DNA from: Microbacterium salsuginis
Lineage (GTDB): Bacteria > Actinomycetota > Actinomycetes > Actinomycetales > Microbacteriaceae
Direction: 5' to 3'
DNA length: 64,000 nucleotides
NCBI RefSeq assembly: GCF_012524205.1
Contig: NZ_JABACI010000005.1
Coordinates: forward strand, 434,001-498,000
Of the stretch, positions 25,992 through 35,367 are shown one piece after another. Every line of letters starts with the position of its first letter. Within the stretch, counting starts at the first letter, position 1. The position numbers were made by a program, and so were the translations under genes. The notes beneath the pieces were generated by a model that was not told where the DNA came from, did no database searches, and was given only the letters and a program-made list of their open reading frames with translations.

Positions 25992-27293
25992 ATGGCCGAT
26001 CGTCCGGACTCCCCCACCGCACGTGACGTGCTGTGGCGGTTCGGGCCGATGGTGTACGGGCCCACCGTCCTCTTCGCGCTCGGCGAGGGCGCGGTGCTGC
26101 CCGTCATCCCCGTGATCGCGGCCGATCTGGGCGCCGACCTCGCCGTGGCGGCGCTGGTCGCGTCGGCGCTGGTGGTGGGCCAGCTGTGCGGCAACATCCC
26201 CGCAGGCTGGGCGGTGGCCCGCATCGGCGAGCGCCTCACGATGGCGCTCGCCGGTGTCGTCTCGCTCGCGGGCATCCTCGGAATGGCTCTCGCACCCTCT
26301 CTCGGGCTGTTCGCCGTCGCCGTGTTCCTCATCGGGTTCTGTGCCGCCGCCTTCGGGTTGGCACGCCACTCCTTCATGACCACGCGAGTGCCGTTGGCGT
26401 TCCGCGCACGGGCACTGTCGCTGCTGGGCGGGACGTTCCGTCTCGGCATGTTCGTCGGCCCCTTCGTCGCCGCCGCACTCATCGCCGTCTTCGGCGACGA
26501 GCACGTCACGATCTGGTTCTTCGGGATCTGCCTCGTCGCGACGATCCTGCTCGTGCTGCTCGGACCCGACCCCGAGACGCACTTCCTGCCGTCGACCGCG
26601 ACACGGGATGCCGCCGACACGGCCCTCGCCGAAGACACCGGCGAGCCGGTCACAGGCACGATTCCGGTGCCGTCCCGGCGCACGCCCCGCACCGGCGTGT
26701 TCCGCACCATGTGGCGTCACCGCGACGTGCTCTCGCGGCTCGGCCTGGCCGCGGCATCCCTCTCCGCCGTCCGCTCGGCGCGGCAAGTCGTCCTTCCCCT
26801 GTGGGGAGTTTCGATCGGGCTCGACGCCCAGACGATCGCCCTCGTCGTCGGGGTCTCGGGCGCGATCGACTTCGCGCTGTTCTACGCCAGCGGCCAGGTC
26901 ATGGATCGCTTCGGCCGGCTGTGGGCCGCGCTTCCCGCGATGCTGCTGATGGGCGTGGGATTCATCGCGCTGTCCTTCACGCACGACACCGACCAGTCCG
27001 CGATGTGGTTCGCGATGTTCGCGGCTGTGCTCGGGGTCGGCAATGGCCTCTCCAGCGGCATCCTGCTGACCCTCGGGGCCGACGTCGCACCCAAGACCGA
27101 CCCGGCGCCCTTCCTCGGCTCGTGGCGCACCCTCACGGACGCCGGCGGCGCGGTCGCTCCGCTGCTCGTCTCGGCGATCGCCGCGACCGCGACGCTCGCC
27201 GTCGCGAGCGGCGTCATGGGAGCGATCGGACTGGTCGGCGCCCTCGCGTTCGTGCGATGGGTTCCGCGTTTCGTTCCGCGCGCTCGGGGCTGA
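25992..27293 (+). CDS. MFS transporter
   Basis: 433 residues with about 12 hydrophobic segments. [20 protein letters not shown] is a motif A-like loop with a degenerate DRxGRR. A central charged loop (~200-240) separates the halves. The start ATG 25992 is 26 bp from the divergent prfB start. Probably an efflux transporter; substrate unknown. It is convergent with the TrmB/LuxR-type regulator. Confidence 0.85.
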   Translation: MADRPDSPTARDVLWRFGPMVYGPTVLFALGEGAVLPVIPVIAADLGADLAVAALVASALVVGQLCGNIPAGWAVARIGERLTMALAGVVSLAGILGMALAPSLGLFAVAVFLIGFCAAAFGLARHSFMTTRVPLAFRARALSLLGGTFRLGMFVGPFVAAALIAVFGDEHVTIWFFGICLVATILLVLLGPDPETHFLPSTATRDAADTALAEDTGEPVTGTIPVPSRRTPRTGVFRTMWRHRDVLSRLGLAAASLSAVRSARQVVLPLWGVSIGLDAQTIALVVGVSGAIDFALFYASGQVMDRFGRLWAALPAMLLMGVGFIALSFTHDTDQSAMWFAMFAAVLGVGNGLSSGILLTLGADVAPKTDPAPFLGSWRTLTDAGGAVAPLLVSAIAATATLAVASGVMGAIGLVGALAFVRWVPRFVPRARG

Positions 27294-27312
27294 CGAGGTC
27301 CCTGCGGGCTGC

Positions 27313-28287
27313 TCAGACCCACTCCCTGCGCACGGCTTCGGCTCCGAGCTGCATGCGCGTGGTCACACCTGCGATGTCCATGAGGTCGGCGACCCGACGC
27401 TGGACCGTGCGCAACGAGATTCCCAGCTGCCCTGCCGCTGCGGCATCCGTCACTCCCATGAGAAGAAGGTGCAGCAGATCGCGGTCGATGTCTTCGGCGA
27501 CAGGGGCGGCGGCCAGCGGCAGGAACTCCGTCGCGGCGCGCCAGTACTCCTCGAAGATCGACACGACGAGATCGAGCAGGCCGCTGGGGTGGATCAGCAG
27601 CGCGCCGAATCCGTCGTCCTCGCCCTGCGAGTGCATCGGCACGAGCGCCATCTGATCGTCGGCGATGAACATGCGGGTCGGGAGCGTCGGAAGGACGCGG
27701 ATCTCCTCGCCGATCTGCGACATGTCTCGCGCCGCCGCGAGGAAGCCGGGGCGCTCGAGCACCGCGCTCTCGACGATGACGCGATAGCGCACGCCGCGCG
27801 CGAGAGCCCGATCCTCCTCGATGTTCTCCTCCCCGCTGAGCAACGCGATCTCGTTCAGCACCAGCACTCGCACCTGCGTGGTCGAGGCAGCCTGAAGCTG
27901 GGCGACACGCTGCCGGACCGCGTCGTCGCCGATCACCACGTCGACCACATCGGCGACGCTGCGCTGCTCCGCCGAGCGGCGGTACAGGTCGCTCAGCTCG
28001 AGGAGTGCCTCGTGCGCCCGGCTGATGCCGCGCTCGCGCTCGAGGAGCAAGGGGCGCAGGGCGATGTTGGGTGGGGATGCCGTGAATCGATCGCTGCTCG
28101 CCGCCTGACGTGCGAGCAATCCGAGGCGCTCGAGCTCATCGACGATCGGCTGCACGCGTGGCAGCGACATGCTGAGGCTGCCGGCGATCTCGGCGGTCGA
28201 GGCGGACGGCTGCTGCAGCACCCGCCGGTAGACGGCAGTGTGTGCCTCATCGAGTCCGAGTGCTTCGAGCACAGTGACCTTCCCCAT
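27313..28287 (-). CDS. TrmB-like and LuxR-type dual HTH regulator
   Basis: 324 residues. The N-terminal winged helix LEALGLDEAHTAVYRRVLQQ ... TAEIAGSLSMSLPRVQPIVD (~5-60) is TrmB-like. A central domain has a PLD-like sensing fold, and a C-terminal LuxR-type HTH (LLMGVTDAAAAGQLGISLRT VQRRVADLMD, ~275-310) follows. Start ATG 28287 begins MGKVTVLEAL. It is divergent from the large secreted subtilase with 118 bp between the starts. Regulators of this build adjoin exported hydrolase genes in actinobacteria, so it probably controls the protease. Confidence 0.8.
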   Translation of the reverse strand: MGKVTVLEALGLDEAHTAVYRRVLQQPSASTAEIAGSLSMSLPRVQPIVDELERLGLLARQAASSDRFTASPPNIALRPLLLERERGISRAHEALLELSDLYRRSAEQRSVADVVDVVIGDDAVRQRVAQLQAASTTQVRVLVLNEIALLSGEENIEEDRALARGVRYRVIVESAVLERPGFLAAARDMSQIGEEIRVLPTLPTRMFIADDQMALVPMHSQGEDDGFGALLIHPSGLLDLVVSIFEEYWRAATEFLPLAAAPVAEDIDRDLLHLLLMGVTDAAAAGQLGISLRTVQRRVADLMDIAGVTTRMQLGAEAVRREWV

Positions 28288-28318
28288 GCGTCCATCGTCG
28301 CCTGCGCGGCATGGCGGA

Positions 28319-28346
28319 TGGTGGCCATGGCATTTCTCCGCCACCA
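28319..28346. promoter_or_regulatory. Dyad in the divergent regulator/subtilase promoter
   Basis: TGGTGGC and GCCACCA, 14 nt apart, lie midway between the divergent starts. A perfect palindrome TCGATATCGA follows at 28371-28380. Either may bind the divergent regulator; not demonstrated. Confidence 0.4.
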
Positions 28347-28405
28347 CTCTAGGCCCGCGGGGGACGATGCTCGATATCGACCCCTACCCCCAGAGAGGCT
28401 CACGC

Positions 28406-31400
28406 ATGTCACGACCCCAGCCCATCGGCCGCCGCGTGCGCCCGAGCGTCGCCGCCACAAGCGGCCTCGCGATCGGCATCGCAGGCATCGGCCTCGCCAC
28501 GCTTCCGGCGACCGCCGTCACCGATGTCGACGGTCCCCCCGCCCCCGCCGCGGCGGTCGCCGGCAGTTCTCACTCCGTCACGCTGATCACCGGCGATCGC
28601 GTCACGGTGACCGACTTGTCCGACGGCACGCACACCGTCGACGTCGAGACGGCCGTGCCCGGCGCCGGCGTCCGGACGTATCAGGTGGGCGACGAGCTGC
28701 ACGTGGTGCCCGACGCTGCACTGCCCTACCTGGCCTCCGATGCACTCGATCAGGACCTCTTCAACGTCTCGCTGCTCATCGAGTTCGGCTACGACGACGC
28801 GTCGGTGGATGCGACGCCCATCATTCTGGAACAGGATGCCGACACCGCTCGCGCTTTCTCTGCACCCGCGCCGGGTCTCGAGGTGCAGGCCGAGCTGCCC
28901 AGCATCGGCGGCGCCGCCGCGACCGTCGGGCACGCCGAAGCCGCATCGGCGTGGAGCGCGCTGACTGCGCCGAGCGCGCGCTCGTTCTCAGCCGCCCCTG
29001 CGCTCGCGAACGGCATCGAGGCGATCCACCTCGACGGCAAGGTGAAGGCCTCGCTCGACGGGAGCGTCGGTTACATCGACGCCCCCGAGGCATGGGCGGA
29101 CGGCTACACCGGTGACGGCGTGACGGTGGCCGTGCTCGACACCGGATACGACGACACCCACCCTGATCTGCAGGGTCGCATCCTCGCCGGCTCGCAGAGC
29201 TTCGTGCCCGGCGAAGGGGTCGCCGACGACCCCAACGGTCACGGCACGCATGTCGCCTCGACCGTCGCAGGCACCGGCGCCGCCTCGGACGGCACGCACC
29301 GTGGCGTCGCCGACGGCGCCGATCTGCTGATCGGCAAGGTGCTGGGTGCGGACGGCTACGGACAGGACTCCTGGATCATCGACGCCATGGAGTGGGCCGG
29401 CCAGAACGCGCCGATCGTGTCGATGAGCCTCGGGTCGATGTCGCCGTCCGACGGCAAGGACCTCATGGCGGAGTCGCTGAACCAGATCGCCGAATCCACC
29501 GGCGCCCTGTTCGTGGTCGCTGCAGGCAATGCGGGTTCGCCCGAGTCGATCGGCGCCCCCGGGTCCGCTGCACAGGCCTTCACGGTCGGCTCGGTGGATG
29601 ACCCGTCCGGTGCGCTGTCGTACTTCACCAGCCAGGGTCCGCTCTCGCGCTCCGGTGCCCTGAAGCCCGATGTGACCGGCCCCGGCAACGACGTCACCGC
29701 TGCGCGTTCGGCGGACAGCGGCGGCGAAGGCGCCTACATCGCGATGAGCGGCACGTCGATGGCGACGCCGCACGTCGCGGGTGCCGCGGCGATCCTGCTC
29801 AGCGCGAATCCGGACTACACGACGGAGCAGCTGAAGGCCGCGCTGGCCAGCACCGCGACCGACCTCGGGTACACCGCGTACCAGGGCGGCACCGGGGTCA
29901 TCGACGTGGACGCCGCGCTCGAGGCTCCCGTCGTGGCATCCGGTTCCGGCGATTTCGGCATGCTGATGTGGGGCGAGGAGCCGACGCCGGTCGAGCGCGC
30001 CATTGAATACACCAACCGCACGGATGCCGAGATCACGGTCGCGCTCACCGCGACGCTGACCGACACCACGCCCGGCGGCGACGCGGCACCTGGTCCGTTG
30101 TCAGCCGGCATCGCGTTCGACGCGTTGACGCTCGGAACGGACACGCTCACGATTCCCGCGGGCGCAAGCGCGACCGTCACCATGACCGTGGACCCGGCAA
30201 AGGTCCCTGCGGGCACGCAACTGTCGGGTGCGCTCGTCGGGTCAGTGGACGGCGTGGCCGTGACGCGCACGGCGCTCGGCACGATCGCCGAGGCCGAGCG
30301 CTACGACCTCACCATCACGGCGACGGACTTCGAGGGCAACCCCGTGAACGCGTACGCGATGGTGTGGGATGCCGCGGCCCAGTGGGTCGAGCCGGTCCTC
30401 GTCGAAGGCGAGACGACGCTGCGCCTGCGGAAGGGCGACTACTCGGTCATGTCGTACATGGACGTCAATCGGACGCCGGACACGCTCGCGATGGTGCTGA
30501 CGGGTGACCCGAAGCTTTCGCTGACCGAGGACTCGACGGTGGCGCTCGATGCCCGCGCGGCCGAGGAAGTGACGGTCGACGTCGGACGTGACGACCTCGA
30601 GCAGTCCTTCGCCCGCATGGACTTCCAGGCCGACGAGTTCACCGCGAGCGCGATGGTGCCCGTTCTCGTCGACGAGCTGTGGGCTCAGCCCATGAAGGTC
30701 GACGACGCTGAATTCGACTTCACCACGCGCTGGCGCCTGTGGGAGCCGATGCTGACGGTCGCGGCCGGCAAGAAGCCGCTCGACATCGTGCTCCAGGTCG
30801 GATCGACGTTCCTCGACGGCGAGATCAAGGCTGCAGCTGTCGATGCCGGGCAGGGAACCGTCGACGAGATCGCCGCGGCCGGCGTCGAGGGAAAGGTCGC
30901 TGTCGTGACGCGCTCCGAGACCGTGACGCCCGGACAGGCGGCCGCCAACGCGGCATCCGCCGGTGCGAAGCTGCTCATCCTGGTCAACGACGCGGACGGC
31001 GAGCTGAGCACCTGGGTGGGTTCGGACGACTTCGAGTCCGACGCGCCCATCGCGGTCGCCGCCGTCAGCGGCGTCGAGGGCCGTGAACTGCTCGCGCAGA
31101 TCGCGAACAAGAAGGTGACCGTCACCGCAGTCGGCGACGAGTACGCAGACGTGGTGTACGACATCGCCCGCTACAGCGAGGGCGAGATCCCGCAAGACCT
31201 GGCCTACGCGCCCGCGAACCTGACGCGCATCGATACGACCTACCACGGTCAGACCGAGCTGCTCGGCGAGTTCCGGTACGACTTCGTGCCCGGCGCGCAG
31301 TACGGGGCGGGGTACTTCATGATCGCCGAACGGGGAGTGACCCGGGAGGAGTGGGTGAACACCGAGGATCTGCGCTGGAACCAGGGCGTCGGCGTGGAGT

Positions 31401-32263
31401 CCGTCCGATGGGAGATGCGCGACATCCTCCGCACGTACGAGCCCGGCCAGGAGCTCGAGGCCGAGTACTTCGGCGGGATCGTGCGTCCCTACGTCGGACT
31501 CGGTTACTGGGTGCCCTACCGTGTGTCGGACTACGCCCAGATCAACGTTCCGAGCTGGGCGGACGGCGGCAGCGCCGACCACACCGGCGCGTTCGACACC
31601 TGGATGGAGCCGGCGACGGTGCAGCAGCTGACGGACGTGTACATCGACGGTCGGCTGGTCAAGCAGGCAAGCGCCCAGGGTGCGAGCCTGTACGACTTGC
31701 CCGACGGCGAGCAGGACTGGCGCGTGGTGAGCACCGCGACCCATGACGGAGCGCACCTCACCGGTTCGACGAGGACCGTCAGCGAGTGGACCTTCCGTTC
31801 GGCCGGGCAGCTCGGCGACTGGGAGAACCGGCTCCTGCCGATGATCCAGGCGTTCTACGACGTCGACGTCAACGCCGAGAACCTCGTGGGTGAGGGACGA
31901 CGCAAGGGCTCCAGCATCCCACTCGGTCTCGAACTGGGCCACGTCGCCGGCACGGTACCCGCCGGCGCGATCACCGACGCCACGCTCGAGGCCCGTACCG
32001 CCGGGGGCGAGTGGGTGCCGGTGTCCCTCGCACCGGCCACCACGGACGCCCCGACCGGACCGGTCGAGGGCGACGGCGACATCTTCGTCACGTCTCGCGC
32101 GTGGGTCAGCGGGTACGCCGCTCAGATCCCGGTGTCCGACAAGGGCGGCTGGGTCGACCTGCGGGTGACGGCGACGGATGCCGAGGGCAACACGTTCTCA
32201 CAGGAGATCGAGAAGGCGTTCCAGGCGACGCCCGTCAAGGGCGGCGGCAACGGCAGGGGCTGA
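28406..32263 (+). CDS. Large secreted S8 (subtilisin-like) serine protease
   Basis: 1285 residues. A signal peptide with an Arg-rich n-region (SRPQPIGRRVRPS) and hydrophobic core (GLAIGIAGIGLATL) is followed by a propeptide. The catalytic triad is Asp ~245 (AVLDTGYDD), His ~279 (NGHGTHVAS) and Ser ~451 (SGTSMATPHVAG), with oxyanion Asn in VAAGNAGS. A PA-like domain lies at ~819-905 (GVEGKVAVVTRSETVTPGQA), with beta-sandwich regions before and after it. There is no LPXTG, so it is released. AGAGAGG is the SD for ATG 28406. Probably nutrient scavenging under control of the divergent regulator. Confidence 0.93.
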   Translation: MSRPQPIGRRVRPSVAATSGLAIGIAGIGLATLPATAVTDVDGPPAPAAAVAGSSHSVTLITGDRVTVTDLSDGTHTVDVETAVPGAGVRTYQVGDELHVVPDAALPYLASDALDQDLFNVSLLIEFGYDDASVDATPIILEQDADTARAFSAPAPGLEVQAELPSIGGAAATVGHAEAASAWSALTAPSARSFSAAPALANGIEAIHLDGKVKASLDGSVGYIDAPEAWADGYTGDGVTVAVLDTGYDDTHPDLQGRILAGSQSFVPGEGVADDPNGHGTHVASTVAGTGAASDGTHRGVADGADLLIGKVLGADGYGQDSWIIDAMEWAGQNAPIVSMSLGSMSPSDGKDLMAESLNQIAESTGALFVVAAGNAGSPESIGAPGSAAQAFTVGSVDDPSGALSYFTSQGPLSRSGALKPDVTGPGNDVTAARSADSGGEGAYIAMSGTSMATPHVAGAAAILLSANPDYTTEQLKAALASTATDLGYTAYQGGTGVIDVDAALEAPVVASGSGDFGMLMWGEEPTPVERAIEYTNRTDAEITVALTATLTDTTPGGDAAPGPLSAGIAFDALTLGTDTLTIPAGASATVTMTVDPAKVPAGTQLSGALVGSVDGVAVTRTALGTIAEAERYDLTITATDFEGNPVNAYAMVWDAAAQWVEPVLVEGETTLRLRKGDYSVMSYMDVNRTPDTLAMVLTGDPKLSLTEDSTVALDARAAEEVTVDVGRDDLEQSFARMDFQADEFTASAMVPVLVDELWAQPMKVDDAEFDFTTRWRLWEPMLTVAAGKKPLDIVLQVGSTFLDGEIKAAAVDAGQGTVDEIAAAGVEGKVAVVTRSETVTPGQAAANAASAGAKLLILVNDADGELSTWVGSDDFESDAPIAVAAVSGVEGRELLAQIANKKVTVTAVGDEYADVVYDIARYSEGEIPQDLAYAPANLTRIDTTYHGQTELLGEFRYDFVPGAQYGAGYFMIAERGVTREEWVNTEDLRWNQGVGVESVRWEMRDILRTYEPGQELEAEYFGGIVRPYVGLGYWVPYRVSDYAQINVPSWADGGSADHTGAFDTWMEPATVQQLTDVYIDGRLVKQASAQGASLYDLPDGEQDWRVVSTATHDGAHLTGSTRTVSEWTFRSAGQLGDWENRLLPMIQAFYDVDVNAENLVGEGRRKGSSIPLGLELGHVAGTVPAGAITDATLEARTAGGEWVPVSLAPATTDAPTGPVEGDGDIFVTSRAWVSGYAAQIPVSDKGGWVDLRVTATDAEGNTFSQEIEKAFQATPVKGGGNGRG

Positions 32264-32277
32264 TCCCACTCGCCACC

Positions 32278-32317
32278 GGCAGGGGCTCCATCCGCTTCGG
32301 CGGGTGGAGCCCCTGCC
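32278..32317 (+). terminator. Hairpin terminator after the subtilase
   Basis: GGCAGGGGCTCCA, a 14-nt loop, TGGAGCCCCTGCC: a perfect 13-bp stem starting 14 bp after the stop codon. Confidence 0.85.
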
Positions 32318-32414
32318 CCGTCTCCCCCGCCTCCCACCGCCCTGTCGTCCGTCGCAAGCGGCCGTGACCCGGCGAATCGGAGTGGCCACGTGCGACGGTT
32401 CGATGCCGCGCGGG

Positions 32415-33239
32415 TCACCACATCGCGGCGACGAGGTCGGCGAACACGGACTCGGGGTCGTTGTCGAGGCCACGGCGCGCGAACCACGTCGAGACGTTGA
32501 TGACATCGCGGTACATGAAGTCCATGCCCTGCGGGTTGGCGGCGACATCCACGATCTGCGGCAGATCGATCACCACGATGCGGCCGTGGTGCTCGAGCAG
32601 GTTGTACGGCGACAGGTCGCCGTGCGCGAACCCCGCGCGAGCGAACGCCGTGAGGATCTCGACGACTTGGCGGTACGCATCGGCGAGCTCCCCGCCGTGC
32701 AACCGCGACTGCGCGAGCCGCGGCGCGGCCGCGCGCCCGTCGCCGATGAACTCCATCAGCACCTCGGTGTCGCTCACCTGCACCGGATAGGGCACCGGCA
32801 CGCCTGACCGCCAGGCGAGCGACAGCGCCGCGAACTCGCTCGCCGCCCAGTGCCCGGCGGCCACGGAGCGGCCGTGCGCCGATTTGCGGCCGACCGCGCG
32901 CACGTCGCGCGTGTTGCGCATCACGCGCCCCTCCTCGTAGCTTCCGGAGCGGTGGAAGTCGCTGTGATGCGTGCTGCGGTAGCGCTTCGCCGCGAGCAGG
33001 GTGCCGGTCGTGCCGGGAACCGCGCGCTCGATCAGGTAGAGGTCGGCCTCCTTGCCGGTCTTGACGATGCCGAGCTCGGTGTCGAAGGCGCCGGCCTCGG
33101 TGACCACCCATTCGGGATACGGCAGCGGTCCGCGCTGGGTGGGAGAGGATGCCGGCCAGGTGGTCCAGCGTTGATCGGGCCCCGGCTCGAGAAGCGGGCT
33201 GTCCGAAGGAAACGTTGCGTCGAAGCGCAGAGATGACAT
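32415..33239 (-). CDS. RIO1-type serine protein kinase
   Basis: 274 residues. GIVKTGKEADLYLI is the RIO glycine-poor ATP loop and LLAAKRYR contains the ATP-contacting Lys ~85. FAHGDLSPYNLL places the catalytic Asp at ~208, and IVVIDLPQIVD supplies the metal-binding Asp ~225. The activation loop is lacking, as usual for RIO kinases. The role in bacteria is not established. GGAG lies 9 nt before the ATG but is buried in a hairpin (33249-33263). A 20-codon leader ORF precedes the hairpin, suggesting translational control. Confidence 0.88.
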   Translation of the reverse strand: MSSLRFDATFPSDSPLLEPGPDQRWTTWPASSPTQRGPLPYPEWVVTEAGAFDTELGIVKTGKEADLYLIERAVPGTTGTLLAAKRYRSTHHSDFHRSGSYEEGRVMRNTRDVRAVGRKSAHGRSVAAGHWAASEFAALSLAWRSGVPVPYPVQVSDTEVLMEFIGDGRAAAPRLAQSRLHGGELADAYRQVVEILTAFARAGFAHGDLSPYNLLEHHGRIVVIDLPQIVDVAANPQGMDFMYRDVINVSTWFARRGLDNDPESVFADLVAAMW

Positions 33240-33248
33240 CGGGGAAGA

Positions 33249-33263
33249 CTCCAGTGACTGGAG
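33249..33263 (-). promoter_or_regulatory. Hairpin that sequesters the RIO kinase ribosome site
   Basis: In the mRNA sense CTCCAG-TCA-CTGGAG: a perfect 6-bp stem with a 3-nt loop. The right arm contains the GGAG expected to act as SD for the kinase start at 33239. It begins 10 nt after the stop of the leader ORF, within the footprint of a terminating ribosome. Confidence 0.55.
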
Positions 33264-33273
33264 GCCGCCGATC

Positions 33274-33336
33274 TCAGTGGGTGCGGGCGGCCTCGCGGGA
33301 AAGGGAACTGACGCGAGACATGGCGAAGACAGCCAT
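33274..33336 (-). CDS. 20-residue leader peptide of the RIO kinase gene
   Basis: MAVFAMSRVSSLSREAARTH, preceded by an unusually strong SD (GGAAGGAGG, 6-nt spacer). TAGAGT further upstream (about 33383-33388, minus strand) could be the -10 box. The peptide has no signal sequence; it is Ser/Arg-rich and ends 34 bp before the kinase start. The strong SD on such a short frame and the hairpin that follows argue that its translation, rather than its product, matters. It could alternatively be a genuine microprotein. Confidence 0.55.
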   Translation of the reverse strand: MAVFAMSRVSSLSREAARTH

Positions 33337-33435
33337 CGTGTTCCTCCTTCCGGTCGGGGTGCGGCGCACCGGTGCGGCGTTCACTCTAGCGACATTCCGC
33401 TCCCGCGCACCAGCGGTCGCGCTACCTTCGTGCAC

Positions 33436-33789
33436 ATGAGCGGATCGGATGCGACCGGCGGTGGTGTCGTCCGCTTCTGCCGCAGTCGCAGCGCGGGTCG
33501 TCGCTGCACGCGGCCGCTCGGGCACCCCGGGCTGCATCGCCATCGCACGATCATGTGGACGGATGCCTCTGCCGACCCACCGCGATGCCCGGGCTCCGGC
33601 GAGCCGGGCGAGCCGGCCGCTCGCCTGCCCGACGGCTACCCACACGGCCGAGCGCTGTGCGCGCGCTGCCAGCGGTTCGTGCCCCTCGACGGTGCCGGAC
33701 GACTCGCCGAGCACGACACGACGGATGCGCTCGAAACGGATGCCGAGGCCGGCAGCCGACGCGAGTGGTTCAACCTGCACGGCTGGTGA
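33436..33789 (+). CDS. Small Cys/His-rich hypothetical protein
   Basis: 117 residues. Cysteines in VRFCRSRSAGRRCTRPLGHP, PPRCPGSG and LCARCQRF, together with HPGLHRHRT, suggest one or two zinc-binding sites. The C-terminus ends EWFNLHGW. TACCTT ends 7 nt before ATG 33436 with no SD, consistent with leaderless translation. It is divergent from the RIO kinase leader. No named family. Confidence 0.6.
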   Translation: MSGSDATGGGVVRFCRSRSAGRRCTRPLGHPGLHRHRTIMWTDASADPPRCPGSGEPGEPAARLPDGYPHGRALCARCQRFVPLDGAGRLAEHDTTDALETDAEAGSRREWFNLHGW

Positions 33790-33819
33790 CGGGCTGGATC
33801 GTTCGACAAACCGTACGTG

Positions 33820-34257
33820 TCAGCGCAGCGCGGTACGACTCGTGGCGGTCGCTTCGAGCGCGACGCCGTCGGGCACGAACAGCGTGACGACGGGCGGATG
33901 CCATGTGCCTGCGACCGTCACCCGCGCCGAGACGCCGTCGGGCGTCTCGGCCGATAGGAGCACCGCGTCCCGGCCGACCTCGGCGACCATCAGTTCCGCC
34001 TGCCGTCGGACTGCCGCATCCGTCAGGGTTGCGAGCGGTGCACCGTCGACCACTGTCACCTCGAAGCCATCCGCCGCAGCGAGGGCGGCAGCATCCGCCA
34101 GCGCATCCAATCGCTTCTGCGACAGGTACAGGCTCGTCGCGGCGACGCAGATGAGGATCGCGACGAGCGCGAGCACCGCGTAGCCGAGGGTCAGGATCAG
34201 GATGCTGCCCTCGTCGTCCTGTCCGTGCTCGGCGCGGGAGTCGCGCACGCGTGTCAC
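33820..34257 (-). CDS. TadG/Rv3654c-like pilus-neighbourhood protein
   Basis: 145 residues from GTG 34257, which overlaps the stop of the preceding TadE gene (GTGA). ILILTLGYAVLALVAILICV is a single N-terminal TM, followed by [20 protein letters not shown], the hallmark of TadE/TadG pseudopilin-like proteins. The remaining ~75 residues form an exported beta-rich domain. Last gene of the tad operon. Confidence 0.8.
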   Translation of the reverse strand: MTRVRDSRAEHGQDDEGSILILTLGYAVLALVAILICVAATSLYLSQKRLDALADAAALAAADGFEVTVVDGAPLATLTDAAVRRQAELMVAEVGRDAVLLSAETPDGVSARVTVAGTWHPPVVTLFVPDGVALEATATSRTALR

Positions 34258-34727
34258 GACGCCCCCCAGAATCGCGAGACCTTGTGTGCTGCCGATCCCT
34301 CCACCGGGATCGACGCGATCTGGTCGAGGCCCAGCACGGGCGGCACGAGCGGCAGTGTCACGGCGCTGCGAACGGTCACGATCAGCGTTGCTCCGGCGGC
34401 GGGGCACGACACGCCTGCCGGCCGGCACGTGATATCGACGTCGACGTCGTCGAGTCCGTACTCGTCGCGCACCGAGGAGAGAACGCGTTCGGCTCGCGCG
34501 TCGGCATCGGCGGCGTCGACCGCGGTCGAGATCGCGCGCGCGAGGTGCCGCGCCCCGGCCTCGGCGCCGAGAGACTGCTGCTGGATCGACCCGAGTGCGA
34601 CGACGAGATAGACCAAGGGCACCAGCATCAGCAGACCCACGAGGATGAACTCCAGTGCTGCAGAGCCCCGATCGTCCGCGCGGTCCGGGTCGGCATCGGT
34701 GTCAGTCGAACGACTCGATGGGCGCAT
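34254..34727 (-). CDS. TadE family pseudopilin
   Basis: 157 residues. DDRGSAALEFILVGLLMLVP gives the Gly-x-x-x-x-Glu processing and assembly motif followed by the TM helix of TadE-like pseudopilins. Two cysteines (ITCRPAGVSCP) may form a disulfide outside. It overlaps its neighbours on both sides, by 26 bp with the upstream TadE gene and 4 bp with the downstream gene, so translation is coupled. Confidence 0.85.
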   Translation of the reverse strand: MRPSSRSTDTDADPDRADDRGSAALEFILVGLLMLVPLVYLVVALGSIQQQSLGAEAGARHLARAISTAVDAADADARAERVLSSVRDEYGLDDVDVDITCRPAGVSCPAAGATLIVTVRSAVTLPLVPPVLGLDQIASIPVEGSAAHKVSRFWGAS

Positions 34728-35136
34728 GGGCGATCACCTCCATCGATCTCGGAGACCCGAGCAGGCCGACCAGCGGCAGGGTCGCGGCAACCCGCACCTC
34801 CACCGCGGCGTGCCCGAGGTCGGTCGTCTCGCGGACGCTCACATCGGCGGCGTATTCGGCACCGATGGTCCGCGTCACGATGTCGCGCGTGCGCGCTGCT
34901 CCCTCATCGAGCGACGTGTCGGCCAGCGCCGCATGGTAGGCGCCCTCGACCGCAGCATCGTGCACGACGTTGCGCACGTACACGGCGAGGCCGAACTGCA
35001 GCACACCGAGCGTCAGCACTGTCAGGAGTGTGCCGACCAGCACGAACTCGACCGGACTGGAGCCCTCTTCATCCCTGCCCGCCGCCGCGAAGCGGGCACG
35101 CAGGCCCGTCGCGAGACGGGCACGGAATCCGCGCAC
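34702..35136 (-). CDS. TadE family pseudopilin
   Basis: 144 residues. DEEGSSPVEFVLVGTLLTVL is the TadE motif with the conserved Glu and TM helix. The rest is an exported domain containing VVHDAAVEGAYHAALAD, the usual helical segment. It probably primes or stabilises the Flp pilus. It lies between the small Flp-like gene and the second TadE gene. Confidence 0.85.
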   Translation of the reverse strand: MRGFRARLATGLRARFAAAGRDEEGSSPVEFVLVGTLLTVLTLGVLQFGLAVYVRNVVHDAAVEGAYHAALADTSLDEGAARTRDIVTRTIGAEYAADVSVRETTDLGHAAVEVRVAATLPLVGLLGSPRSMEVIAHAPIESFD

Positions 35137-35139
35137 GTC

Positions 35140-35343
35140 CTAGAAGCCCGAGACCCGCTCGATGGCCTGTTCGAACAGCCCCGCCAGCGCCGGGCCGGCG
35201 AGCGCCCAGATCACCACGACCAGCCCCGCCGTCATGAGCGTGATCAGCACCCAGCCGGGCACATCGCCTCGCTCGTCATCCGCGAGGTCCTGCCCCGAGG
35301 CGCGCAGCCTGTCGATCGCTCGACGCATCCACGTCATGTTCAT
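35140..35343 (-). CDS. Flp pilin-like small protein (DUF4244-like)
   Basis: 67 residues. A short basic N-terminus and DDERGDVPGWVLITLMTAGL lead into a single hydrophobic helix (VVVIWALAGPALAGLF). The size and position between TadC and the TadE genes fit the major Flp-type subunit of actinobacterial tad loci, with Gly-Asp in place of the usual GxxxxEY. GGAAGGAGAAGGAG precedes ATG 35343; ATG 35337 is an equally placed alternative. Confidence 0.72.
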   Translation of the reverse strand: MNMTWMRRAIDRLRASGQDLADDERGDVPGWVLITLMTAGLVVVIWALAGPALAGLFEQAIERVSGF

Positions 35344-35367
35344 CTCCTTCTCCTTCCGACCGTGAGG

